From the NCBI RefSeq assembly GCF_002093975.1, contig NZ_MSZZ01000022.1, forward strand, positions 144,478 through 208,477: a stretch of DNA of 64,000 bases, given 5' to 3'. Positions 33,343 to 41,984 of the stretch are shown here, piece after piece; the first letter of the stretch is position 1, and each line of letters begins with the position of its first letter. The DNA comes from Thermoactinospora rubra. GTDB lineage: Bacteria; Actinomycetota; Actinomycetes; Streptosporangiales; Streptosporangiaceae. Made by a program: the position numbers and the translations under genes. The notes beneath the pieces are model-generated. The model saw nothing but the letters and a program-made list of their open reading frames with translations. It searched no databases and was not told the origin of the DNA.

Positions 33343-34508
33343 CGGGTCAGCTCCTCCAGCGCGGCCGCCAAGGCGGTCACGCCCGCCTCGCAGTCGGATC
33401 GCTCCGCGTGTTCGTCGGGCGAATGGGAAATACCCGTCGGATTACGGACGAAAAGCATCGCGCTGGGTACCCCTGCCGACGCGAGGATCCCGGCGTCGTG
33501 CCCGGCTCCCGTGGGCAGGGCGGGCACCTCCACGCCGAGCCCCCGCCCCGCCGCCCGCGCGACCCTCTCCCGCAGGCCCAGGTCGAAGTCGACGACGGGC
33601 GTCCAGGACTCCTCCCGCACCTCGGCGCCCTCGGCCAGCTCCGCCACCAGCGCCCGCACCTCGCGCTCCCCGGGCCCGCGGGCGTCCAGCCAGCCGGTCA
33701 CCAGGCCCGGGATCGCGTTGGCGTTGTTGGGCGAGACGCGGACCTTGCCGAAGGTGGCCACGACGCCGTGGCGGACCGCCGCCTCCCGCGCGGCCAGCAC
33801 CTTGGCCGCGTAGGCGAGCATGGGGTCGTCGCGGTCCTCCAGCCGCGTGGTGCCCGCGTGGTTGGCCTGGCCGCGGAAGTCGAAGCGCCACCGCCCGTGC
33901 GGCCAGATCGCGCTGGCCACCCCGACCGGCGCGCCCAGGTCCACCAGCCCGCGGCCCTGCTCGATGTGCAGCTCCACGAACACGCCGACGTGCCCCAGGG
34001 TCTCCGGGTCCGCGCCGAGCTCCTCCGGCTTGCGACCGGCGCGCGACAGCACGTCGGCCAGCGTGTCGCCCGCGTCGTCGGTCAGCGCGAGGGCCCGCCC
34101 GGGGTCCAGCACGCCCGTCAGCAGCCGCGAGCCCATGCAGGGCACGCCGAACCTGGCGCCCTCCTCGTCGGTGAAGCAGGCCACCCCCAGCGGCCTGCCG
34201 GGGACGAAGCCCCGGCTCCTGAGCAGGTCGAGGGCCGCGAACGCCGACACCACGCCCAGCGGGCCGTCGAAGGCGCCGCCCTGCCGTACCGAGTCCAGGT
34301 GGCTGCCGGTGACCACGCCGGGCCGCCGGGAGGGGTCGCCCCACCAGGCCCACAGGTTGCCGTTGCGGTCTTCGCGCAGGTCCAGCCCGCGCCGGGCGGC
34401 CTGGTCGGCGAACCACTCGCGCAGTCGCATGTCGGCGGGCGACCAGGCGTCCCGCACATAGCCGCCGGTGCCGGGGTCCCGGCCGATGTCCGCGAGGTCT
34501 TCGAGCAT
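33339..34508 (-). CDS. M20 family amidohydrolase of the hut cluster (allantoate amidohydrolase-like)
   Basis: A 389-aa dinuclear metal hydrolase of the AllC/carbamoylase family. Metal ligands: TGSHLDSVRQGGAFDGPLGV (His about 68, Asp), TDEEGARFGVPCMGSR (Glu pair about 112), ELHIEQG (His about 178) and GAGHDAG (His about 337). Homologues are usually named allantoate amidohydrolase, but no ureide genes are nearby, and it is coupled by ATGA to hutF, whose product is N-formyl-glutamate. No HutG is visible. I infer it is the missing N-formylglutamate deformylase. The ATG at 34508 follows the hut-type operator directly. Confidence 0.88.
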   Translation of the reverse strand: MLEDLADIGRDPGTGGYVRDAWSPADMRLREWFADQAARRGLDLREDRNGNLWAWWGDPSRRPGVVTGSHLDSVRQGGAFDGPLGVVSAFAALDLLRSRGFVPGRPLGVACFTDEEGARFGVPCMGSRLLTGVLDPGRALALTDDAGDTLADVLSRAGRKPEELGADPETLGHVGVFVELHIEQGRGLVDLGAPVGVASAIWPHGRWRFDFRGQANHAGTTRLEDRDDPMLAYAAKVLAAREAAVRHGVVATFGKVRVSPNNANAIPGLVTGWLDARGPGEREVRALVAELAEGAEVREESWTPVVDFDLGLRERVARAAGRGLGVEVPALPTGAGHDAGILASAGVPSAMLFVRNPTGISHSPDEHAERSDCEAGVTALAAALEELTR

Positions 34509-34520
34509 GGACCCACTGTA

Positions 34521-34538
34521 GTGAATAGCTTCATTCAC
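34521..34538. promoter_or_regulatory. hut operator 1
   Basis: GTGAAT-AGCTTC-ATTCAC on the + strand: perfect 6-bp arms, 6-base spacer, 12 bases before the M20-hutF-hutI block and overlapping the stop of the upstream SDR gene. The near-identical site 40068-40085 precedes hutU. Confidence 0.65.
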
Positions 34539-35221
34539 GACACGGGGCCGCTCCGGGGACGCAGCGTGAGCTCGGTCAGGTGCGCGTCGGGACCGGCGGT
34601 CACGGCGGCCACGATCGCCCTGGCGACGGTCTCGGCCTGCAGGTACTTCTCCGGCTCGTACGGCCCGCCCTCCTGCTCGCGCACGCTGCGCTGCATGTCG
34701 GTGTCCACGCGGCCCGGGTAGACCGTGGTGACGCGCAGCGACGGCTCCTCCAGGCGCAGGGCGTCGGCGAAGGCGCGCAGGGCGAACTTGCTGGCCGCGT
34801 ACGAGGCCCAGCCGGGGTTGGCGCGCTGCCCCGAGCCGGAGTTCACGCACACCACGTGCCCTCCGGCGGCCCGCAGCGCCGGCAGCAGCAGCCTGGTCAG
34901 CTCGGCGACGGCGACCACGTTGACCTCCATCGTGTCGCGCCACACCTGGGCGGGCGTGTCGGCCACGCGGCCCAGCCGTACCGTCCCGGCGCTGTGGACG
35001 AGCACGTCGAGCAGGTCGACGCCGGCCACGTCCCGCTCGGTCACCGCCGTGAGCTCCACCGGCCAGGCCCTGGCCTCGGGCAGCTCGGCGGCCAGCTTCT
35101 CCAGCCGTGTGCGGTCGCGTCCGCCCAGGATCAGCCGGTGGGTCGGGGCCAGCGCCCGCGCCACCGCCTCGCCCACTCCCCGGGAGGCCCCCGTCACCAG
35201 CGCAGTCGGTCGTTCAGCCAT
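34535..35221 (-). CDS. Short-chain dehydrogenase/reductase
   Basis: A 228-aa classical SDR: cofactor motif TGASRGVGEAVA (from about residue 10), HSAGTV in the NNAG position, catalytic Ser in VNSGSG and the YAASK pair, and PGRVDTDM after it. The GGRDRTRL sequence after the second strand, with a basic residue, favours NADP. Substrate unknown. It is divergent from the PadR gene across 55 bases that include the PadR promoter, so it may be co-regulated with that module and not with hut. Confidence 0.88.
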   Translation of the reverse strand: MAERPTALVTGASRGVGEAVARALAPTHRLILGGRDRTRLEKLAAELPEARAWPVELTAVTERDVAGVDLLDVLVHSAGTVRLGRVADTPAQVWRDTMEVNVVAVAELTRLLLPALRAAGGHVVCVNSGSGQRANPGWASYAASKFALRAFADALRLEEPSLRVTTVYPGRVDTDMQRSVREQEGGPYEPEKYLQAETVARAIVAAVTAGPDAHLTELTLRPRSGPVS

Positions 35222-35240
35222 GCCCGCCAGCCTAAAGCCG

Positions 35241-35277
35241 TTGACACGGTACTCAAATTTGAATACAAACTTGAGTA
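35241..35277 (+). promoter_or_regulatory. PadR gene promoter with overlapping operator
   Basis: -35 TTGACA (35241-35246), 17-base spacer, -10 TACAAA (35264-35269). An inverted repeat TACTCAA (35250-35256) / TTGAGTA (35271-35277) spans the -10 and ends on the first base of the start codon. Transcription should begin within a base or two of the ATG, making a leaderless mRNA, and bound PadR would occlude polymerase. Confidence 0.65.
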
Positions 35278-35807
35278 TGTCCTCGACCCGGCTGCTCATC
35301 CTCGGCACCCTGCTGGACGAGCCGCGCAACGGCTACCAGGTGCGGCGGATCCTCGAGATGTGGGGCGCCAACCACTGGGCCAACGTCGCGTTCGGGTCGA
35401 TCTACCACGGGCTCGGCAAGATGGCCGACGAAGGGCTCCTCGACGTCGTCGAGCAGGGCAAGGGCGGCAAGACCGTCTACGCCGTGACCGACGTGGGCCG
35501 CCAGGAGTTCTACCGGCTGCTGCTGACCGCCTGGACGCAGCTGCAGCCCATCGTGGACCCGTTCCAGGTCGCCATGACCTTCATGAACCGCCTGGGCAAG
35601 GGCGACCTGCTGGCCGCGCTGCGCACCCGGATCGACCAGCTCAAGCTGTCCATCGGCATGTGCGAGCGGGCGATCGGCGCCAAGCAGTCCTACGGCGCGC
35701 CCCGCCACATCGACGAGAACCTCAAGCTCAACATGAAGATGCTGCGGGCCCAGCTGGAGTGGTGCGAAGAGGCCGTCAAGCGGGTCGAGGACGACGAGCT
35801 CCCCTGA
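35277..35807 (+). CDS. PadR family transcriptional regulator
   Basis: A 176-aa PadR protein. The N-terminal winged helix (LLILGTLLDEPRNGYQVRRILEMWG to GSIYHGLGKMADEGLLDVVEQGKGGKTVYAVTDVGR, residues about 5-80) is followed by a helical dimerisation half. The first gene of a three-gene unit with a DrrAB exporter, as is common for multidrug-sensing PadR repressors such as LmrR. The start sits at the end of its own operator. Confidence 0.92.
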   Translation: MSSTRLLILGTLLDEPRNGYQVRRILEMWGANHWANVAFGSIYHGLGKMADEGLLDVVEQGKGGKTVYAVTDVGRQEFYRLLLTAWTQLQPIVDPFQVAMTFMNRLGKGDLLAALRTRIDQLKLSIGMCERAIGAKQSYGAPRHIDENLKLNMKMLRAQLEWCEEAVKRVEDDELP

Positions 35808-35822
35808 CCGAGGAGAACCCTC

Positions 35823-36776
35823 ATGATGATCAACGCGCACGGGTTGCGCAAAACCTTCACCACGCGCTCGCGCAAGGGCAGCCAGACCGTCGAGGCGGTC
35901 AGGGGCGTGGACTTAGAGGTCCAGCGGGGCGAGATCTACGGCGTCCTCGGACCCAACGGCGCCGGGAAGACCACCACCATCCGCATGCTCGCCACGCTCA
36001 TCGCCCCCGACGCCGGCACGGCCACCGTCGCCGGCCACGACCTGCTCAAGCAGCCGCGGGAGATCCGGCGGCGGCTGGGCTACGTCAGCCAGGCCGGCGG
36101 GGTCGACGACATGTCCACGCCCCGGGCGCAGCTGCTGTTCGCCGCCAGGCTGTACGGCGTGGCCGACCCCGCCGCCGCGGCCGAGGAGGTGCTGAAGACC
36201 TTCGACCTGGCCGAGCTGGCCGACCGGCCGGGCCGTACCCTCTCCGGCGGCCAGAAGCGCCGCGTCTCCCTCGCGCTCGGCCTGGTCCACACCCCGCCGC
36301 TGCTGTTCCTCGACGAGCCGACCACCGGCCTGGACCCGCAGAACCGCGCCAACCTCTGGGACAGGATCAGGCAGCTGCGCGACCAGGGCACCACCGTGCT
36401 GCTGAGCACCCACTACCTGGAGGAGGCCGACGCCCTGTGCGACCGGCTGGCCATCGTCGACCACGGCGTGGTCGTGGCCGAGGGCACGCCCGGCACGCTC
36501 AAGCGGGAGCTGTCCGGCGACGTGATCACGCTCCGCCTCGACGACGCCGCGCGCGGCGCCGAGGTCCTGCGCCCCTACGCCAAGGAGACCCGCCTGGACG
36601 GGGAGTTGCTGCGCGTCTACGCCGACGACGGCGAGCACGCCCTGCCGTCCATGCTGCGCACGCTGGAGGAGCACGGGCTCGGCCTGAAGTCCGTGGCGCT
36701 CGACCGATCCACCCTCGACGACGTCTTCCTGGCCAAGACCGGCCGTTCCCTGCGCGACACCGGAGCCGCCGCATGA
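35823..36776 (+). CDS. ABC exporter ATP-binding protein (DrrA-like)
   Basis: A 317-aa ATPase: Walker A GPNGAGKTTTIRML, signature LSGGQKRRVSLALGL, Walker B LLFLDEPTTGLDP, and a DrrA C-terminal domain with LDRSTLDDVFLAKTGR. Preceded by GAGGAG; an ATG at 35826 is an alternative start. Codon 31 is TTA, rare here. It overlaps the permease gene by ATGA. Confidence 0.92.
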   Translation: MMINAHGLRKTFTTRSRKGSQTVEAVRGVDLEVQRGEIYGVLGPNGAGKTTTIRMLATLIAPDAGTATVAGHDLLKQPREIRRRLGYVSQAGGVDDMSTPRAQLLFAARLYGVADPAAAAEEVLKTFDLAELADRPGRTLSGGQKRRVSLALGLVHTPPLLFLDEPTTGLDPQNRANLWDRIRQLRDQGTTVLLSTHYLEEADALCDRLAIVDHGVVVAEGTPGTLKRELSGDVITLRLDDAARGAEVLRPYAKETRLDGELLRVYADDGEHALPSMLRTLEEHGLGLKSVALDRSTLDDVFLAKTGRSLRDTGAAA

Positions 36777-37519
36777 TCCGCGACACGCTGCTGTTCTTCC
36801 GCTACGAGATGGCCAAGACCTTCAGGAACCCCGTCTGGCCCCTGTTCGGCATCCTGCAGCCGGTCCTGTACCTGCTGATGTTCGCCCCGCTGACCAAGGG
36901 GCTCGTGGGCGGCTCGGAGGTCGAGGCGCTGCGGGCGTTCACCCCGGCCGCGCTCATGATGATCGCCGTGTTCGGGTCGCTGTTCACCGGCTTCGGGCTG
37001 ATCGCCGACCTGCGCAACGGCTCGCTGGAACGGCTGGCCGTCAGCCCGGCCTGGCGTCCGGCGCTGGTGCTCGGCCGGGTCCTGCGCGACATGGTCACGC
37101 TCGTGGTGCAGGCCCTGCTGGTGTTCGCCGTGGCCGCGCTCATGGGGCTGCGGGTGGGACCGGTCGAGCTGGTGCTGATGCTGCTGCTCATGGCCGCCAC
37201 CGGGCTGTTCGCCTCCAGCCTGTCGCAGGGGCTCGCGCTGGCCGTGCGGGACGAGAACGGCATGTCCCAGACGCTCAATCTGTTCATGCTGCCCGTCATG
37301 CTGCTGGCCGGGCTGTTCATCCCGATCGCGTTCGCGCCGGAGTGGATGCAGACGATCGCGCCGGTCAACCCGCTCTACCACGCGGCCGAGGCCGGGCGGG
37401 CGCTGTTCGCCGGACGGCTGGGGGACAGCGAGATCCCGATCGCGTTCGGGCTGTTCATCGCGCTGGCGGCGCTGACGACGACCTGGTCGGTGCGGTCGCT
37501 GCGCAGGATCGCGGGCTAA
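36773..37519 (+). CDS. ABC-2 type exporter permease (DrrB-like)
   Basis: A 248-aa membrane protein with six predicted helices, the loop LRNGSLERLAVSPAWRPALVLGRVLRDM typical of DrrB, and a conserved AEWMQTIAPVNPLYHAAEAGR-like segment before the last helix. Partner of the preceding ATPase. Its stop codon overlaps that of the convergent RpiR gene, so no terminator separates them. Confidence 0.92.
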   Translation: MIRDTLLFFRYEMAKTFRNPVWPLFGILQPVLYLLMFAPLTKGLVGGSEVEALRAFTPAALMMIAVFGSLFTGFGLIADLRNGSLERLAVSPAWRPALVLGRVLRDMVTLVVQALLVFAVAALMGLRVGPVELVLMLLLMAATGLFASSLSQGLALAVRDENGMSQTLNLFMLPVMLLAGLFIPIAFAPEWMQTIAPVNPLYHAAEAGRALFAGRLGDSEIPIAFGLFIALAALTTTWSVRSLRRIAG

Positions 37520-38319
37520 CCCGGCTCGAAGGTGCCCGCCTCCTCGGCCAGCCGCTCGTACTCCTCCAGGCGCTTACGGGTCCGCAACGGCTCGGCGTCG
37601 GCCATGGCCTCGACCAGGGCCATGGCCAGGGCGAGGGGCGCGGCGTGGGAGTCGAACACCAGCCGGTCGCCGACGGGCGCGTCGAGCAGGACCTCGGCGG
37701 GCAGGCCGGGCCGGTCGGCGATGACGGCCCGCTTCAGGCCCGCCTTCTCCGCGAACCTCAGGGCGTGGACGGCTTCCGCGGGATACCTCGGCAGCACGAA
37801 GGCGACCATCCACTCGGCTCCCGCGTTCCTGGCGGCGTGCAGGGCGTCGAGCAGTTCCGAGCCGCCGTGGGTGAGCAGGCGGACGTCCGGGTGGATGCGC
37901 CGGGCGTAGTAGGCGAAGGTCGTCGCCAGGCCGGAGGAGACGCGCAGGCCGACGACGGGCAGGGGCGCGCCGGCGGCCAGGTCCTTGCCGAGGGACTGCA
38001 GGGGCAGGCTCGCGAGCCGGTCCTTGAGGGCGCGGAGGTTGCGGATCTCGCCGTCGATCGCGCTCTCGATGAGGTCGGGCTGCGGCCTGGCGCCCAGGAC
38101 GAGGGGGCGCAGGGCGTTGCGCAGCTCGGGGTAGCCGGCGAAGCCGAGCGCCACGGCGAACCTCGTCACCGACGGCTGGCTCACTCCGGCCCGTTCGGCG
38201 AGCTCGACGCTGGACAGGAAGATCGCCTCGGTGAGGTGCTCCGACAGGTAGTGCGCGATCCGCCGCTGCACGGGCGACAACCTGCGCCCGTGCAGCAACT
38301 CGTCGAGGCTGCCGGCCAT
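37516..38319 (-). CDS. RpiR/MurR family regulator, probable hut regulator
   Basis: A 267-aa protein: N-terminal RpiR-type helix-turn-helix (LSPVQRRIAHYLSEHLTEAIFLSSVELAERAGVSQPSVTRFAVALGF, residues about 14-60) and a C-terminal SIS domain (about 110-240) that normally binds phosphosugars or related ligands. It follows hutU by 86 bases on the same strand. RpiR-type proteins bind inverted repeats like the two GTGAAT/ATTCAC sites in this locus, so I infer it controls both hut blocks. Confidence 0.88.
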   Translation of the reverse strand: MAGSLDELLHGRRLSPVQRRIAHYLSEHLTEAIFLSSVELAERAGVSQPSVTRFAVALGFAGYPELRNALRPLVLGARPQPDLIESAIDGEIRNLRALKDRLASLPLQSLGKDLAAGAPLPVVGLRVSSGLATTFAYYARRIHPDVRLLTHGGSELLDALHAARNAGAEWMVAFVLPRYPAEAVHALRFAEKAGLKRAVIADRPGLPAEVLLDAPVGDRLVFDSHAAPLALAMALVEAMADAEPLRTRKRLEEYERLAEEAGTFEPG

Positions 38320-38405
38320 GCCGGGCCCTCCTCTCTCGTGGCTGTGCCCGTGCCGTGCCCGTCCCGGCGTGCCCCGCCGTACGGCCCGCGCACCCCGGCG
38401 GGCGG

Positions 38406-40055
38406 TCAGCTCTCCCGCATGGGGATGCGCACGCCGCGGGCCTCGGCGACCGCCACGGCCTCCTCGTAGCCCGCGTCCACGTGCCGCATGACCCCGGTCC
38501 CCGGGTCGTTCGTGAGCACCCGCGTGAGCTTCTCCCGCCCCAGCGGCGTGCCGTCGGCCACCGTCACCTGTCCCGCGTGGATCGACCGCCCGATCCCGAC
38601 GCCGCCTCCGTGGTGGATGGACACCCACGCCGCCCCCGACGCCGTGTTCAGCAGCGCGTTGAGCAGCGGCCAGTCGGCGATCGCGTCGGAGCCGTCCAGC
38701 ATCCCCTCGGTCTCCCGGTACGGCGAGGCGACCGACCCGGCGTCGAGGTGGTCGCGGCCGATCACGATGGGCGCCTGGAGCTCCCCGGAGGCCACCATGT
38801 CGTTGAACCGCTCCCCCGCCAGGTGGCGCTCGCCGTACCCGAGCCAGCAGATGCGCGCCGGAAGCCCCTGGAAGTGGACCTTCTCCCCCGCCTTGGTGAT
38901 CCACCTGGCCAGCGCCTCGTTCTCGGGGAACAGCTCCAGGATCGCCCGGTCGGTCGCCGCGATGTCGGCCGGGTCGCCCGACAGCGCCGCCCACCGGAAC
39001 GGGCCCTTCCCCTCGCAGAACAGCGGCCGGATGTAGGCGGGCACGAAGCCGGGGAAGTCGAACGCCCGCGCGTAGCCGGCCAGCTTCGCCTCGCCGCGGA
39101 TCGAGTTGCCGTAGTCGAACACCTCCGCGCCCGCGTCGAGGAAGCCCACCATGGCCTCCACGTGCCGCGCCATCGACTCGCGCGCCCGCTGGGTGAACCC
39201 GGCGGGGTCCTTGTCCCGCTCGGCGGCCATGTCCTCGAAGGCGACGCCGAGCGGGAGGTACATGAGCGGGTCGTGCGCCGAGGTCTGGTCGGTGACGATG
39301 TCGATCTCGGCCCCCTTGGCCAGCAGCTCGGGTACGGCGTGCGCCGCGTTGTCGACCACGCCGATGGACAGCGGCCTGCGCTGGTCGCGGGCCTCGTAGG
39401 CCAGGCGCAGCGCCTCCTCCAGCGACTCGGCGCGCACGTCGAGGTAGCGGTGGTCCAGGCGGCGCTGCACGCTGCGGGGGTCGCAGTCGACGCAGATGGC
39501 CACGCCGCCGTTCATGGTGACGGCCAGCGGCTGGGCGCCGCCCATGCCGCCCAGGCCCGCGGTCAGCGTGACGGTCCCGGCGAGCGAGCCGCCGAAGCGC
39601 TTGGCGGCGACGGCGGCGAAGGTCTCGTAGGTGCCCTGGAGGATGCCCTGCGTGCCGATGTAGATCCACGACCCGGCGGTCATCTGCCCGTACATGGTCA
39701 GCCCGGCGGCCTCCAGCCGGCGGAATTCCTCCCAGGTGGCCCAGTCCGGCACGAGGTTGGAGTTGGCGATGAGCACGCGCGGCGCCCACTCGTGGGTGCG
39801 GAAGACGCCCACGGGCCGGCCCGACTGCACGAGCAGGGTCTCGTCGCCCTCCAGCGTGGTGAGGGTCCTGACGATGGCGTCGAAGGAGGCCCAGTCGCGG
39901 GCCGCCCGGCCCGAGCCGCCGTAGACCACCAGCTGCTCGGGGTGCTCGGCGACCTCGGGGTCCAGGTTGTTCTGGAGCATGCGGAGGGCGGCCTCCTGCG
40001 GCCACCCCTTGGCGGTCAGCGTTGTCCCTCGCGGTGCGCGCACGGTCCGGCTCAT
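38406..40055 (-). CDS. hutU: Urocanate hydratase
   Basis: A 549-aa NAD-dependent enzyme converting urocanate to imidazolonepropionate, the step before HutI. Full-length for the family, with strongly conserved segments such as GGSGRAARDW, YGQMTAGSWIYIGTQGI, GGMGGAQPLA, YLPLGVAFEDM, DYGNSIRGEA, CWLGYGERH and HHGGGVGIGRSIHAG. I use the ATG at 40055 because the earlier ATG at 40088 would place 11 codons across the operator. hutH is not in the window. Confidence 0.96.
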   Translation of the reverse strand: MSRTVRAPRGTTLTAKGWPQEAALRMLQNNLDPEVAEHPEQLVVYGGSGRAARDWASFDAIVRTLTTLEGDETLLVQSGRPVGVFRTHEWAPRVLIANSNLVPDWATWEEFRRLEAAGLTMYGQMTAGSWIYIGTQGILQGTYETFAAVAAKRFGGSLAGTVTLTAGLGGMGGAQPLAVTMNGGVAICVDCDPRSVQRRLDHRYLDVRAESLEEALRLAYEARDQRRPLSIGVVDNAAHAVPELLAKGAEIDIVTDQTSAHDPLMYLPLGVAFEDMAAERDKDPAGFTQRARESMARHVEAMVGFLDAGAEVFDYGNSIRGEAKLAGYARAFDFPGFVPAYIRPLFCEGKGPFRWAALSGDPADIAATDRAILELFPENEALARWITKAGEKVHFQGLPARICWLGYGERHLAGERFNDMVASGELQAPIVIGRDHLDAGSVASPYRETEGMLDGSDAIADWPLLNALLNTASGAAWVSIHHGGGVGIGRSIHAGQVTVADGTPLGREKLTRVLTNDPGTGVMRHVDAGYEEAVAVAEARGVRIPMRES

Positions 40056-40067
40056 GGCCACCCCTTC

Positions 40068-40085
40068 GTGAATGAACCTATTCAT
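40068..40085. promoter_or_regulatory. hut operator 2
   Basis: GTGAAT-GAACCT-ATTCAT, 12 bases before the hutU start and matching operator 1 in arms, spacer length and distance to the gene. Confidence 0.65.
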
Positions 40086-40103
40086 CACGACGATACACGC
40101 GCG

Positions 40104-41858
40104 TCAGCTGGTCAGGAACTGCGTGGCGGCCAGCTCGCGGTAAAGCTCGTCGGCGCCGACCAGCTCGTCGTGGGTGCCGACCGCCCGCACGCCGCCGCCC
40201 TCCATGACGACGATCCGGTCGGCGTTGGTGACCGTGGACAGCCGGTGCGCGATGACCAGCACGGTCGTCTCGGTGGCGACCTCGGCGATGACCTCGCGCA
40301 GGCGCAGCTCGTTGACGGCGTCGAGCTGGGAGGTGGCCTCGTCGAGCAGCAGCAGGCGCGGCTTGCGGAGCAGGGCGCGGGCGATGGCCACCCGCTGCCG
40401 CTCGCCGCCCGACAGCAGGACGCCGCGGTGGCCGACCGGGGTGTCCAGGCCGTCGGGGAGCCGGGCCACCAGGTCGTCCAGGCGGGTGCGGGCGATGGCG
40501 CGGGCCAGCTCCTCCTCGGTGGCGTCGGGGGCGGCGAACAGCAGGTTCTCCCGCAGCGTCCCGGCCAGCACGGGGGCGTCCTGCTCGACGTACCCGAGGG
40601 CCTGGCGCAGCTCGGCCAGCGGCCAGTCGCGGATGTCGCGCCCGCCGACGGTGATCGTCCCGCCCTGGTGCTCGTAGAAGCGCTCCAGCAGCGCGAACAC
40701 CGTGGACTTGCCCGCTCCCGACGGGCCGACGAGCGCGGTCAGCCCGCCCGGCGGCACCTCGAAGCTCACGCCGTTGTGCACCAGGGGGCGGTCCTCGCCG
40801 TACCGGAAGACGACGTCCTCGAACGTGACGCCGACCGGCTCCGCCGTCCCGCCGCCCGGAACGCCGGGCTCCTCGGCGGGCAGCTCCTCGATCTCCTTGA
40901 TGCGCTTGAGCGCGGCCAGGCCGTTCTGCAGCAGCACCGCGCCCTGGACCAGCTGCCCGATGGGCGCGACGAGGTAGAACAGGTAGAGCAGGAAGGCGAT
41001 CAGCGCGGCCACGTCCAGGGCGCCGGAGGCCACGCGGGCGCCGCCGATGGCCAGCACCGCGACGAAGGCGATCTGGATCGCCACCCACGTCGAGACGCCG
41101 GCGAGCGAGCCCCAGCCCGCCACCTGGAGGCCGCGGCGACGGGCCTGCTCGGCCGCCTCGGTGACGGTGGCGATCTCGCGCTCCTCCGACCCGCTGGCCT
41201 TGACGGTGCGGTAGGCCTGCAGCGACCGGTCGAGCACCGCGCCCATCTCGCCGACCGCCTCCTGGGCCTGGAGCTGGGCCTTCTGGATCTTCGGCATGAT
41301 CAGCGCGACCATGCCGCCGATGACGACGACCACGAGGAGGGTCACCAGCAGCAGCACGATGTCCTTGTTGGCCATCAGCACGACGGCGCCGACGAGCGTG
41401 AACACCGCGCCGATCGACTCGACGATGCCGTTGGTGAGCACCTGGCGGAGCATCGTGGTGTCGCCGGTCACCCGCGAGAGCAGGTCGCCGGGCTTGAGCC
41501 GGTCGACGTCGGCGACCTTGAGCCGCAGCATGTGGGCCACCAGCTTCTTGCGCGCCTCCATGACGACGCCCTCGCCGGTGCGCTCCATGAGGTAGGCGCC
41601 GCCCGCCGAGATCACGGCGCCGACCAGCACGGCCACGGTCAGCCAGATCAGCGGCCCGGCGATGGACCGGCCCGATCCGAACGCCTCCACCACGAACTGC
41701 GCCATCTGCGGCATCGCCAACGCGGCGGCCGAGCCCACCAGCGCCAGCACGCCGCCTATGACCAGCACGCCGCGCTGCGGTCTTAAGTAGGCCAGCAGAT
41801 CGCGTATCGGTGCCTTCTCGCCCGGATCCACCATGCCCTCGGGCCGCTCCTGCGTCAT
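40104..41858 (-). CDS. Multidrug ABC exporter, fused permease-ATPase (LmrA/BmrA-like)
   Basis: A 584-aa half-transporter with six membrane helices (about 30-320) and a C-terminal ATPase: Walker A GPSGAGKST near 378, signature LLSGGERQRVAIARALL, Walker B LLLLDEATSQLD. It would act as a homodimer exporting hydrophobic compounds. Codon 25 is TTA followed by AGA, both rare in this DNA. Two copies of GTCAA-n6-TTGAC stand upstream. It ends 18 bases before the hutU operator and is otherwise unrelated to hut. Confidence 0.92.
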   Translation of the reverse strand: MTQERPEGMVDPGEKAPIRDLLAYLRPQRGVLVIGGVLALVGSAAALAMPQMAQFVVEAFGSGRSIAGPLIWLTVAVLVGAVISAGGAYLMERTGEGVVMEARKKLVAHMLRLKVADVDRLKPGDLLSRVTGDTTMLRQVLTNGIVESIGAVFTLVGAVVLMANKDIVLLLVTLLVVVVIGGMVALIMPKIQKAQLQAQEAVGEMGAVLDRSLQAYRTVKASGSEEREIATVTEAAEQARRRGLQVAGWGSLAGVSTWVAIQIAFVAVLAIGGARVASGALDVAALIAFLLYLFYLVAPIGQLVQGAVLLQNGLAALKRIKEIEELPAEEPGVPGGGTAEPVGVTFEDVVFRYGEDRPLVHNGVSFEVPPGGLTALVGPSGAGKSTVFALLERFYEHQGGTITVGGRDIRDWPLAELRQALGYVEQDAPVLAGTLRENLLFAAPDATEEELARAIARTRLDDLVARLPDGLDTPVGHRGVLLSGGERQRVAIARALLRKPRLLLLDEATSQLDAVNELRLREVIAEVATETTVLVIAHRLSTVTNADRIVVMEGGGVRAVGTHDELVGADELYRELAATQFLTS

Positions 41859-41915
41859 CGAGCCCCCTTCGTCGGTCCGCCTGATCCAACGCGCGGCGAC
41901 GCGCGAAGTACACCG

Positions 41916-41958
41916 GTCAACCTAAATTGACGACCAAAGTATGTCAACTCGAGTTGAC
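41916..41958. promoter_or_regulatory. Two operators upstream of the multidrug exporter
   Basis: GTCAA-CCTAAA-TTGAC (41916-41931) and GTCAACTCGAGTTGAC (41943-41958, a perfect 16-bp palindrome) share GTCAA-n6-TTGAC with centres 27 bases apart. MarR- or TetR-type regulators use such sites. No regulator gene is adjacent. Confidence 0.6.
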
Positions 41959-41959
41959 G

Positions 41960-41977
41960 CTCCTCCTCGCGGAGGAG
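41960..41977 (-). terminator. Hairpin after the nucleotidyltransferase gene
   Basis: CTCCTCC-TCGC-GGAGGAG, 7-bp perfect stem seven bases after the stop of the leftward operon and directly beside operator 2 of the exporter. Confidence 0.55.
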
Positions 41978-41984
41978 GCGGTCG

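Noticed and set aside
33339..34508. Allantoin/ureide degradation locus
   Set aside because: No allantoinase, ureidoglycolate or uricase genes nearby; the gene is coupled to hutF-hutI.
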